A DNA stretch of 5,985 bases, taken from NCBI GenBank assembly GCA_029880425.1, contig JAOUOK010000127.1, forward strand, positions 1-5,985, in the 5' to 3' direction. Origin of the DNA: Gammaproteobacteria bacterium (GTDB lineage Bacteria; Pseudomonadota; Gammaproteobacteria; UBA6429; Thiohalophilaceae). A program made the position numbers and the translations under genes. Of this stretch, positions 1 to 5,985 are shown piece after piece (positions within the stretch are counted from its first letter, which is position 1; each line of letters begins with the position of its first letter). The notes beneath the pieces were generated by a model. That model ran no database searches, was not told where the DNA came from, and saw only the letters and a list, made by a program, of their open reading frames with translations.

Positions 1-322
1 TGCCCGTATGGAAGTCATTCAACAGTTGCAACGAAACCGACCAGGTATCGTGCATTTATTTGAAGAAATGGTAAAAGTCATTCCTGAAGGTGCGCACATA
101 AATAGCCTGAAACAAGCTGGCAATAAGTTGACGATTAACGGTATTGCTCAATCCAATGCCAGGGTTTCAGCCTATATGAGAAACATCGATGCCTCACCCT
201 GGCTTACAAAGCCACAGCTGAATATCATTCAGAAAAAAGGGCAAAAGAAAAAAGATGGTGGACGTGACTTTATTTTACGCGCTGAACAGTTAGCACAACC
301 TAAAAAAGAAACAACAGAGTAG
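1..322 (+). CDS. pilN: Type IV pilus inner-membrane protein PilN, C-terminal part (5' end outside window)
   Basis: PilN is a bitopic inner-membrane protein of the type IV pilus alignment complex. It pairs with PilO in the periplasm, and its short cytoplasmic N-terminus binds PilM. The reading frame is open from base 2 and runs to TAG at 320-322, giving about 107 visible residues. Family members are roughly 180-200 residues, so about half is missing, including the PilM-binding N-terminus and the membrane helix. An ATG at 8 is internal, because the frame continues upstream and the segment around it (ARMEVIQQLQRNRPGIVHLF) is typical mid-PilN sequence. The visible part is the periplasmic ferredoxin-like domain, with recognisable stretches such as IPEGAHINSLKQAGN and NARVSAYMRNIDASPW. 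The end is rich in lysine (QKKGQKKKDGG). PilO starts 9 bases after the stop, so the two are surely co-transcribed. Identification rests on family recognition and gene order. Confidence 0.95.
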   Translation, partial: ARMEVIQQLQRNRPGIVHLFEEMVKVIPEGAHINSLKQAGNKLTINGIAQSNARVSAYMRNIDASPWLTKPQLNIIQKKGQKKKDGGRDFILRAEQLAQPKKETTE

Positions 323-331
323 ACGGTTCTT

Positions 332-979
332 ATGGCTGATATTGATCTTAACAATCTGGATTTTAATAACATCGGCTCATGGCCTATTGTGATTAAAGGC
401 GTACTTATTGCGATACTCGCAGCAGGTGTTTTAGCGCTGGGCTATTTTCTCGACATTCAGCCACAACAAGAAGAGCTTGAGCGTAATATCAGCGAAGAAA
501 AACGGTTAAAGGATGATTTTGAAGTAAAACAGGCTAAAGCCTCTAATCTTGAAGCCTATAAAGCTCAAATGGTGGAAATGAAAGATTCCTTTGGTGCCAT
601 GATTCGCCAGCTCCCGAGTAAAACAGAAGTTGAAGATTTACTGGTTGATATCTCGCAAACCGGCCTGGCAAGTGGAATTGAATTTCAGCTCTTTAAACCT
701 CAGGCAGAAAAACATATCGAATTTTATGCCGAGTTACCTATTACTTTAAAGATGACAGGAACTTACCACCAGTTTGGTGAGTTTGTAAGTGGTATCGCCG
801 CGTTACCGCGAATAGTTACGCTAGAAAATATTTCTCTTGCTGGGGGAAAAGGCAAAGGCAAAAATGATTTATTAACTATGGATGTTACTGCAAAAACATA
901 CCGTTACCTGGATGAAAGTGAAGTTGCCAGTAAGCGTAAAAAGGGTAAAAAGGGTAAAAAGGGTAAAAAACGTCGTTAA
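332..979 (+). CDS. pilO: Type IV pilus inner-membrane protein PilO
   Basis: PilO is the partner of PilN in the periplasmic alignment complex that joins the inner-membrane motor to the PilQ secretin. The 215-residue protein has a short cytoplasmic N-terminus (about 1-17), one membrane helix (about 18-40, VIKGVLIAILAAGVLALGYF), a charged segment likely to form a coiled coil (about 43-90), and a periplasmic ferredoxin-like domain (about 95-193) ending in the family-typical KTYRYLD. Beyond that core is an odd basic tail: three KKG repeats at 203-211, then KKRR at the C-terminus. A GKGKGK stretch (172-177) also sits in the domain. The ATG at 332 fits the usual PilO start, though no strong Shine-Dalgarno is seen in the 9-base gap after pilN, so translation may be coupled. 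The gene ends with two stop codons in a row, TAA TAG. Length is close to the family norm of about 200-215. Confidence 0.96.
   Translation: MADIDLNNLDFNNIGSWPIVIKGVLIAILAAGVLALGYFLDIQPQQEELERNISEEKRLKDDFEVKQAKASNLEAYKAQMVEMKDSFGAMIRQLPSKTEVEDLLVDISQTGLASGIEFQLFKPQAEKHIEFYAELPITLKMTGTYHQFGEFVSGIAALPRIVTLENISLAGGKGKGKNDLLTMDVTAKTYRYLDESEVASKRKKGKKGKKGKKRR
938..964 (+). repeat. 9-bp tandem repeat (three copies) in the 3' end of pilO
   Basis: The unit AAAAAGGGT occurs three times without mismatch and is followed by a further A6 tract. Each unit encodes Lys-Lys-Gly, giving residues 203-211 of PilO. Since the unit is nine bases, gain or loss of copies would keep the reading frame and change only the length of the basic tail. 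Confidence 0.9.
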
Positions 980-983
980 TAGC

Positions 984-1002
984 TAATGATAGTTGCTCAT
1001 TA
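984..1002 (+). other. Small inverted repeat in the pilO-pilP gap
   Basis: TAATGA and TCATTA form a perfect 6-bp stem around a 7-base loop (TAGTTGC). It lies just after the double stop of pilO, in a 62-base gap (980-1041) that is longer than the other pil gaps here. The stem is AT-rich and no T-tract follows, so it is not a convincing terminator. It could be a weak RNA structure or chance. A related arrangement recurs at 1664-1680 inside pilQ. Confidence 0.3.
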
Positions 1003-1041
1003 AATAACTTAGGTAAATAGAAGATTTAAGGCATATAAACA

Positions 1042-1596
1042 ATGATGAATGAAACTAAACTACATTCTCACAAATCAGTTACTCTAATTAAAGTACTGAG
1101 TTTTTGCATGCCTGTTATTTTAACCGGATGCAGTAGTGATAACACCAGTGATCTTCAGGAATATGTTCAAAGCGTGAAATCACGGCCCAAAGGCCGGATT
1201 AAACCGCTTCCAGAAATTACACCTTATGAAACATATTTATACCAGGTCAGTCATTTACGCGATCCTTTTACGCCGTTTATTGCACAAGAAGAAGCCAGTA
1301 TAGAGATAAAAGATTCAGGACTGCACCCAGATTTAAACCGTAAGCGTGAAGAACTGGAGCAATACAGCCTGGACTCCTTAAACTTCGTTGGCCATATTGA
1401 AAAAGACGGAAAAACCTGGGCCTTAATCACGGCACCTGACAACGTTATTTATCGAGTTTTACCCGGAAACCATATGGGTTCAAATTACGGTGAAATTTTA
1501 GCCATTACTGAAGATTCAATACTATTAAAAGAAATCATCCCCAATGGTGTGGGAGGATGGACTGAACGCGAGGCGGCACTCGAACTGAGTGAATAA
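1042..1596 (+). CDS. pilP: Type IV pilus assembly lipoprotein PilP
   Basis: PilP is the periplasmic lipoprotein that binds the PilN-PilO dimer and, through its C-terminal domain, the N0 region of PilQ. The 184-residue protein has a signal peptide with a lipobox, L27-T28-G29-C30, so Cys30 should be lipidated and become residue 1 of the mature protein. The next residues are Ser-Ser, with no Asp at +2. A linker of about 31-108 carries the conserved LQEYVQSVK and HLRDPF stretches. The C-terminal beta-sandwich HR domain (about 109-184) has the family pattern LDSLNFVGHIE, WALITAPDNVIYRV, GSNYGEI and NGVGGW. Two adjacent ATGs (1042 and 1045) can serve as start. AAGG at 1028-1031 gives spacers of 10 and 13 bases, which favours the first. 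The distance to pilO (62 bases) is longer than usual. Length is normal for the family. Confidence 0.96.
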   Translation: MMNETKLHSHKSVTLIKVLSFCMPVILTGCSSDNTSDLQEYVQSVKSRPKGRIKPLPEITPYETYLYQVSHLRDPFTPFIAQEEASIEIKDSGLHPDLNRKREELEQYSLDSLNFVGHIEKDGKTWALITAPDNVIYRVLPGNHMGSNYGEILAITEDSILLKEIIPNGVGGWTEREAALELSE

Positions 1597-1615
1597 TTCG
1601 TGACGGAGAAGCACC

Positions 1616-3718
1616 ATGAAAAATAATACAACTTACCTTACTCTTCAAACCATAAATCAAAAACTAATGTTGCTCATTAGTCTTTGCTTTTTAGTGCTTG
1701 TCTTCCTTCCTCAACAAGCAAAAGCTGAAGATAATGCCATTACCGAGATAAATTACTCATCACTACCCGGTGATCAGGTTCAAATCAGGATGTCATTAGA
1801 AAGTTTAGCCTCTGAACCAGGTAGCTTTACTATTGATAGCCCGGCTCGTATTGCTTTTGACTTTCCAAATACAAAGGTAAAGTTAGCAGAACGTAATCAG
1901 GCTATTGGTATTGGTGTTGCACGGAGTATTAAAACTGTTGAAGCGGGTGGAAGAACCCGTGTTGTTATAAATTTATCACGCCTGGTTACTTATAGTACCG
2001 TTGTTGAAGGAAATGATGTCATTGTTACGCTGGGCGCTTCTTCTTCCAGACAAAAAACAAAAAAAATTGCCGGCTTACCTTCAAGTACAACAGACAAAAA
2101 CATTAAAAACATTGATTTTCGCCGTGGTGAAAAAGGTGAAGGTCGCGTTATTATCGAACTGGCCGATCCAAACACCCCTGTAGACTTAAAAACTCGTGGT
2201 GAACAAATTACTGTAACGGTTACTGATAGCACAATCGCAAGTGAGTTAGAGCGCCGCTTAGACGTGATTGATTTTGGTACACCGGTAAAAAGTATTGATG
2301 CATTTAATCAAAGTGGCAATGTTAAAATTGTTATTACCGGTATAGGTGAGTTTGAACAGCTTGCTTACCAGGCAGATAACTCTTTTACCGTTGATGTCAA
2401 ACCGATAGCTAAAGAATCTGCAGCAGAAAAAGAAAAGAAAAAACTGGCCTTCAAAGGAGAAAAACTCTCTCTTAATTTCCAGAGTATTGAAGTACGTGCT
2501 GTATTACAGCTAATCGCAGACTTTACCGATTTAAACCTTATTACCAGTGATACCGTATCAGGCAATGTTACTTTACGCTTAAAAAATGTACCCTGGGACC
2601 AGGCACTGGATATTATTTTACGCAGTAAAGGACTGGCCATGGTTAAAGATGGCAATGTAATTTCAGTTGCCCCGGCTGAAGAAATTGCAGCTCGCGCTAA
2701 ACTGGATCAAACCATTGAAGCACAGGCACCACTGATTAGTGATAGCATCCAGGTTAACTATGCTAAAGCCTCTGATTTTACAAAGCTGCTAAAAACGAAA
2801 GACAACTCTCTTTTATCAGAACGTGGCAGTGTAAGTGTCGATGAGCGTACTAACCGGCTACTGATTCGTGATACGGCAAAAAATGTTGCCGCGATTACAG
2901 AATTAGTTCAACAACTCGACATACCGGTTCGACAAGTATTGATTGAGTCGCGCATTGTTTTAGCAACAAATGATTTTAGTAAAGAGCTCGGTGTGCGTTT
3001 TGGTGTATCTAATAATCAATCATCAGTAAATGGTGCAAATACTGATACAATTGGTGTATCGGGTAACTCAACTTCAGCTGAAGTCGCTCGTCTAGGCGGT
3101 ACACCAACACAACCCAGTCGTTATAATGTCAATTTACCGGTAACATCTTTAGGTGCAACAGCCGGAACAATCGGCTTAGCTTTATCAAGGTTACCTTTTG
3201 GAACTTTAATTGATTTAGAATTATCTGCAGCACAAACTGAAGGCCGCTCAGAGACTATATCGAGTCCTCGTGTAATAACGTCTGATCAAAATAAAGCGAC
3301 TATAGAAACAGGTACTGAAATTCCTTATTCAGAAGCATCATCAAGTGGTGCGGCTACTGTTTCATTTAAAAAGGCAGTACTAGGTCTTGAAGTGACGCCT
3401 CAAATAACACCCGACGACAGGATAATTCTGGATTTACTTGTCAGCAAGGATAGTCCTGATTTTGCAAATAATACACCTGCTGGTCCTCCAATCAAAACAC
3501 AATCAGTAGAAACAAATGTACTGGTTGATAATGGTGAAACCATTGTACTGGGTGGCGTATATGAACAAACGAAGGCAAACAGTGTCGCTCGTGTTCCTTT
3601 CTTTGGTGATTTACCTTTGGTTGGTTTCTTATTCAGAAGTAACTTTGAGCAAAATAATAAGTCTGAGTTATTAATATTTGTTACACCAAAATTATTAAAA
3701 GATAGTGCAAAGCTTTAA
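1616..3718 (+). CDS. pilQ: Type IV pilus outer-membrane secretin PilQ
   Basis: PilQ is the outer-membrane multimer through which the pilus leaves and re-enters the cell. The 700-residue protein shows all expected parts. A long-headed signal peptide (1-37) has a likely cleavage AKA^E after Ala37. Two AMIN-type peptidoglycan-binding domains follow (about 41-140 and 163-263), then a charged linker (264-281). The N0/STN domain covers about 283-354 (NFQSIEVRAVLQLIADFTDLNL). The N1 domain covers about 375-436, with DERTNRLLIRDT at 409-420. The secretin core covers about 437-694, with ISSPRVITSDQNKATIETG at 548-566 and the signature VPFFGDLPLVGFLF at 660-673. The Ser/Asn/Thr/Gly-rich stretch at 464-500 fits a variable loop. 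The only cysteine is C24, inside the signal peptide, so the mature protein has none and is not a lipoprotein. GGAG at 1605-1608, 7 bases before the ATG, supports the start; M18 would lack the basic head. It is the last pil gene before a terminator. Confidence 0.97.
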   Translation: MKNNTTYLTLQTINQKLMLLISLCFLVLVFLPQQAKAEDNAITEINYSSLPGDQVQIRMSLESLASEPGSFTIDSPARIAFDFPNTKVKLAERNQAIGIGVARSIKTVEAGGRTRVVINLSRLVTYSTVVEGNDVIVTLGASSSRQKTKKIAGLPSSTTDKNIKNIDFRRGEKGEGRVIIELADPNTPVDLKTRGEQITVTVTDSTIASELERRLDVIDFGTPVKSIDAFNQSGNVKIVITGIGEFEQLAYQADNSFTVDVKPIAKESAAEKEKKKLAFKGEKLSLNFQSIEVRAVLQLIADFTDLNLITSDTVSGNVTLRLKNVPWDQALDIILRSKGLAMVKDGNVISVAPAEEIAARAKLDQTIEAQAPLISDSIQVNYAKASDFTKLLKTKDNSLLSERGSVSVDERTNRLLIRDTAKNVAAITELVQQLDIPVRQVLIESRIVLATNDFSKELGVRFGVSNNQSSVNGANTDTIGVSGNSTSAEVARLGGTPTQPSRYNVNLPVTSLGATAGTIGLALSRLPFGTLIDLELSAAQTEGRSETISSPRVITSDQNKATIETGTEIPYSEASSSGAATVSFKKAVLGLEVTPQITPDDRIILDLLVSKDSPDFANNTPAGPPIKTQSVETNVLVDNGETIVLGGVYEQTKANSVARVPFFGDLPLVGFLFRSNFEQNNKSELLIFVTPKLLKDSAKL

Positions 3719-3734
3719 AGTTATTACTTAATGC

Positions 3735-3775
3735 AAAAAAGTACGTGGTATAACACACATACCACGTACTTTTTT
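3735..3775 (+). terminator. Strong intrinsic terminator after pilQ
   Basis: A perfect 17-bp inverted repeat (3735-3751 with 3759-3775) surrounds a 7-base loop, AACACAC. The inner 11 bp, GTACGTGGTAT with its complement, form the stable stem. The outer six pairs are A6 on the left and T6 on the right. The T-tract gives classic Rho-independent form on the + strand, 16 bases after the pilQ stop. The A-tract makes it symmetric, so it would also stop transcription on the - strand. It separates the pil operon from aroK. Confidence 0.9.
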
Positions 3776-3783
3776 AAGCCATC

Positions 3784-3794
3784 CATTTATAATC
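3784..3794 (+). promoter_or_regulatory. Probable -10 region of the aroK promoter
   Basis: The sequence CATTTATAATC holds a perfect sigma-70 -10 hexamer, TATAAT, at 3788-3793. It lies between the pilQ terminator and aroK, where a new promoter is needed, and predicts a transcript start near 3800 and a leader of about 25 bases. No good TTGACA is found at the usual distance: the position falls in the right arm of the terminator (around 3764-3771) and matches poorly. The same 11 bases precede aroB. Confidence 0.6.
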
Positions 3795-3824
3795 TTGCAT
3801 CACATCAGATAAAACAAAGACAGA

Positions 3825-4343
3825 ATGGCTAACCATCAAAATATATTCCTTATCGGTTTAATGGGTGCAGGCAAAACGACAATTGGTCGCCAGCTTGCTA
3901 ACGAGCTATCGCTTGAATTTTTTGATAGTGACCATGAAATCGAAAAGCGCACCGGGGTAACAATTACCCATATATTCGATATTGAAGGTGAAGCCGGCTT
4001 CAGAAAGCGTGAAACAGCAATGCTGGACGAACTGACAGAAAAAAAAGGAATCGTACTTGCCACCGGGGGAGGTGCCATTTTAAAGCCTGAAAACCGTCAA
4101 TTTCTTATGTCTCGTGGCACAACGATTTATCTCTATGCAAATATTGAAACATTGCTCAACCGCACTTCAAAAGATCGCAACCGACCTTTACTCCAGACTG
4201 AAAATCCACAAGCCAAATTAGAAGAATTATTAGAAATTCGTGACCCACTATATCGTGAAACAGCAGATATCATTATCGACACGGGAAAAGATAGCGTGCG
4301 TTTAGCTTTAAAAGAAATCCTTGAAAAACTTCAGGTTTCATAA
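3825..4343 (+). CDS. aroK: Shikimate kinase (EC 2.7.1.71)
   Basis: Shikimate kinase uses ATP to phosphorylate shikimate at the 3-hydroxyl, the fifth step of the pathway to chorismate and the aromatic amino acids; it is cytoplasmic. The 172-residue length matches the family. The P-loop GLMGAGKT spans 11-18, with Lys17. The shikimate-binding motif DSD has Asp34 and Asp36. Further conserved residues are Arg60 (GFRKRE), the GGG at 81-83 (LATGGG), the lid Arg120 (NRPLL) and Arg139 (IRDPLY). All key residues expected for an active enzyme are present. The start MANHQNIFLIG matches the usual family N-terminus, although the Shine-Dalgarno is weak (purine-rich AAAGACAG only). Its own promoter probably lies right after the pilQ terminator. 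AroK rather than AroL is chosen from the position next to pilQ and aroB. Confidence 0.96.
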   Translation: MANHQNIFLIGLMGAGKTTIGRQLANELSLEFFDSDHEIEKRTGVTITHIFDIEGEAGFRKRETAMLDELTEKKGIVLATGGGAILKPENRQFLMSRGTTIYLYANIETLLNRTSKDRNRPLLQTENPQAKLEELLEIRDPLYRETADIIIDTGKDSVRLALKEILEKLQVS

Positions 4344-4375
4344 ATAATAAAGCACTCCGCATTTTTTCTCAGTTT

Positions 4376-4386
4376 CATTTATAATC
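4376..4386 (+). promoter_or_regulatory. Possible internal promoter (-10 box) before aroB
   Basis: CATTTATAATC, identical to the 11 bases before aroK, carries TATAAT at 4380-4385 in the 77-base aroK-aroB gap (4344-4420). As before aroK, a T6 tract (4362-4367) ends exactly 8 bases upstream. No clear -35 hexamer is visible at 16-18 bases. It may allow aroB to be expressed apart from aroK. The predicted leader would be about 30 bases. Confidence 0.45.
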
Positions 4387-4420
4387 AGCAGCAGTTGTCA
4401 CTCTTTTTAGGCTTGGAAAA

Positions 4421-5521
4421 ATGAAAACATTACAGGTTAAACTTGGTCAAGATGGTGAACGCAGCTATCCCATTTTTATCGGGCAGGATTTACTGGATAA
4501 ATCTGAACTAATAGCACCCTATGTTAAAGGTAATCAGGTCTTAATCGTCACGAATGAAACCATTGCCCCACTCTACCTGGAAAAAGTAAAAAAAGCTTTT
4601 TCTGCATATCAGCTGGAAACCGTTATTCTTCCTGATGGTGAAAAGTATAAAAACCTGAATGAACTAAACGCGATTTATGATGCCCTGTTAACAGCCAGGT
4701 TTGATCGTACCTGTACCCTGGTTGCACTGGGCGGTGGTGTTGTTGGTGATATGACCGGCTTTGCTGCTGCCAGCTATCAGCGTGGTGTTAACTTCATTCA
4801 GATCCCCACAACCTTACTTGCCCAGGTTGATTCATCCGTTGGTGGTAAAACAGGTGTTAATCATCCCAAGGGAAAAAACATGATCGGTGCTTTTCATCAG
4901 CCGCAATGTGTCATTGCCGATTCAGATACCTTAAATACCCTGGAAGATAAGCAGTTAAGTGCAGGTATTGCAGAGGTCATTAAGTATGGCCTTATTCGGG
5001 ACATGGATTTTACACAGTGGCTCGAAGAAAATATGCACAAGTTATTAGCTCGTGATCCAGAAGCCTTATCCTATGCAATAGAAGTGTCTTGCCGCTGCAA
5101 GGCTGACATTGTTGCTGCAGATGAAAAAGAAGGGGGCGTACGCGCACTGCTGAATCTTGGCCATACCTTTGGTCATGCTATTGAAAACAGTGCCGGTTAT
5201 GGTAACTGGTTACACGGTGAAGCCGTTGCAACAGGTATGTTAATGGCGGCAGATTTATCCATGCGTATGGGTAACCTGACAGAACATGATGTTGAACGGG
5301 TTGATAATATTCTTGATATGGCCATGTTACCAACACGCGCGCCCCACCACATGGATTATGAACATTTTATCGAGCTGATGGCCGTCGACAAAAAAGTCCG
5401 CGCAGGAAAAATCAATTTTGTTCTGTTCAATACACTGGGCGATGCCATGATAACCAGTGATTATGATCCCGGGTTACTGCGTGAAACTATTGAAGCTCAC
5501 CGGGCTATTGACGGTCAATAA
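4421..5521 (+). CDS. aroB: 3-dehydroquinate synthase (EC 4.2.3.4)
   Basis: AroB converts the seven-carbon sugar acid DAHP to 3-dehydroquinate, step two of the shikimate pathway, in the cytoplasm with NAD+ and a divalent metal (Zn or Co). The 366-residue length agrees with bacterial AroB. The NAD-binding glycine-rich segment GGGVVGD is at 104-110. The conserved [18 protein letters not shown] is at 128-145 and NMIGAFHQP at 153-161. The metal ligands are Glu185 ([10 protein letters not shown]), His248 (NLGHTFGHA) and His265 (LHGEAVA). Lys188 and the DKK at 323-325 also fit the active site. Nothing is missing. AGG at 4409-4411, 9 bases before the ATG, is a usable ribosome site. The gene follows aroK by 77 bases and precedes the dgt-family gene by 17, so it is probably transcribed with the latter. 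Confidence 0.97.
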   Translation: MKTLQVKLGQDGERSYPIFIGQDLLDKSELIAPYVKGNQVLIVTNETIAPLYLEKVKKAFSAYQLETVILPDGEKYKNLNELNAIYDALLTARFDRTCTLVALGGGVVGDMTGFAAASYQRGVNFIQIPTTLLAQVDSSVGGKTGVNHPKGKNMIGAFHQPQCVIADSDTLNTLEDKQLSAGIAEVIKYGLIRDMDFTQWLEENMHKLLARDPEALSYAIEVSCRCKADIVAADEKEGGVRALLNLGHTFGHAIENSAGYGNWLHGEAVATGMLMAADLSMRMGNLTEHDVERVDNILDMAMLPTRAPHHMDYEHFIELMAVDKKVRAGKINFVLFNTLGDAMITSDYDPGLLRETIEAHRAIDGQ

Positions 5522-5538
5522 CTGAAGGACCAGGATAA

Positions 5539-5985
5539 ATGTCTGAACTTGCCCCGTATGCTGCAAATAATCATTCATCTTTAGGGCGACGTTACCCTGA
5601 AGCCACACCTAAACACCGCAGTGAATTCCAGCGTGATCGCGATAGAATAATTCATTCAACTGCGTTCAGACGCCTGGAATACAAAACACAGGTTTTTGTA
5701 AATCATGAGGGTGACCTGTTTCGTACCCGCTTAACCCATTCTATTGAAGTAGCGCAAATGAGCCGCACTATTGCCCGTGCATTACATCTTAATGAAGACT
5801 TAAGTGAAGCCATTGCACTTGCACACGACTTAGGCCATACACCTTTTGGTCACACCGGTCAGGATGCATTGAACGACTGCATGAAAAATTATGGTGGCTT
5901 TGAACATAACCTTCAATCATTGCGGGTGGTTGATGAGTTGGAAGAGAAGTATGCCGAGTTTAACGGTCTTAACCTGACCTTTGAA
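5539..5985 (+). CDS. dgt: HD-domain deoxyguanosinetriphosphate triphosphohydrolase-like protein, N-terminal part (cut by window end)
   Basis: This is the dGTPase/SAMHD1-like HD family, whose members split dNTPs into deoxynucleoside and triphosphate and so help control nucleotide pools. The frame is open from ATG 5539 to the last base, giving 149 residues; complete proteins of this short subtype are roughly 370-400. It starts [20 protein letters not shown] and then shows the family core: [20 protein letters not shown] (31-50), [14 protein letters not shown] (55-68), [11 protein letters not shown] (95-105) and [13 protein letters not shown] (119-131). The HD metal ligands His67 and His96-Asp97 are visible; the last Asp lies beyond the window. 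AAGGA at 5525-5529, 9 bases before the ATG, supports the start. The 17-base gap after aroB suggests one transcript. Substrate preference cannot be read from this part: the subtype is usually annotated as dGTPase-like, and the symbol dgt is by similarity. Confidence 0.93.
   Translation, partial: MSELAPYAANNHSSLGRRYPEATPKHRSEFQRDRDRIIHSTAFRRLEYKTQVFVNHEGDLFRTRLTHSIEVAQMSRTIARALHLNEDLSEAIALAHDLGHTPFGHTGQDALNDCMKNYGGFEHNLQSLRVVDELEEKYAEFNGLNLTFE

Noticed and set aside
965..970. A6 tract at the end of pilO as a programmed frameshift site
   Set aside because: It is only a few codons from the stop, no stimulating structure follows at the right distance, and PilO is complete without a shift.
993..1019. 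Possible promoter in the pilO-pilP gap (TTGCTC and TAAATA)
   Set aside because: The spacing is 15 bases and both hexamers match poorly. In an AT-rich gap this is expected by chance.
2001..2183. + strand 60-codon open frame inside pilQ in another frame
   Set aside because: It overlaps the AMIN region of pilQ, whose frame is clearly coding, and its product looks like random Leu/Lys-rich sequence.
2365..2655. Antisense open frame of 96 codons within pilQ, and similar ones at 1251-1442, 1990-2232 and 3836-4078
   Set aside because: All lie fully inside well-recognised genes, have low-complexity Ser/Arg-rich translations and resemble no known family. They are shadows of the real coding frames.
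3007..3123. Low-complexity Ser/Asn/Thr/Gly region in PilQ as a possible insertion
   Set aside because: This position in secretins is a known variable loop region; codon use and frame continue smoothly from the flanks.
4344..4370. T6 tract after aroK as a possible terminator
   Set aside because: No hairpin of useful length precedes the T-tract; only two-base pairings such as GC with GC are found. Read-through into aroB is expected.
4395..4400. TTGTCA as a -35 box before aroB
   Set aside because: A matching -10 would fall on the aroB start codon, and no TATAAT-like hexamer is there.

Overview
The window is a chromosomal housekeeping region from a proteobacterium, most likely a moderately AT-rich gammaproteobacterium. 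It holds the end of a type IV pilus assembly operon (pilN-pilO-pilP-pilQ), then two shikimate-pathway genes (aroK-aroB), then the start of an HD-domain dNTP triphosphohydrolase gene (dgt family). All genes lie on the + strand. The order pilMNOPQ-aroK-aroB is a long-known arrangement in Gamma- and Betaproteobacteria, and a dgt-like gene directly after aroB is also found in some of them. The protein sequences fit Gammaproteobacteria best, but the genus cannot be named from this sequence.

Layout. Bases 1-322 carry the C-terminal part of PilN; its start, and presumably pilM, lie upstream of the window. PilO (332-979) follows after 9 bases. After an unusually long 62-base gap comes the lipoprotein PilP (1042-1596), and 19 bases later the outer-membrane secretin PilQ (1616-3718). 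A perfect 17-bp hairpin with an A-tract and a T-tract (3735-3775) closes the pil operon. A consensus-like -10 box (TATAAT) lies just after it, followed by aroK (3825-4343). A 77-base gap with a second, identical 11-base -10 context leads to aroB (4421-5521). The dgt-family gene starts at 5539 and is cut off by the window end.

How the genes work together. PilN, PilO and PilP form the inner-membrane and periplasmic alignment complex. It links the cytoplasmic PilM/ATPase machinery to PilQ, the outer-membrane pore through which the pilus passes. AroB (3-dehydroquinate synthase) and AroK (shikimate kinase) catalyse steps 2 and 5 of chorismate synthesis. The dgt product is predicted to hydrolyse dNTPs to the deoxynucleoside and triphosphate. 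The three functions are not biochemically linked; the shared neighbourhood is conserved synteny.

I found no mobile element, CRISPR array, tRNA, rRNA or unknown gene, and no sign of an undescribed system. The points worth a second look are small: a shared promoter-like block before aroK and aroB (T6, 8 bases, then CATTTATAATC), a strong symmetric terminator that abuts the aroK promoter, a KKG tandem-repeat tail on PilO, and the long pilO-pilP gap with a small hairpin whose sequence recurs at the start of pilQ.
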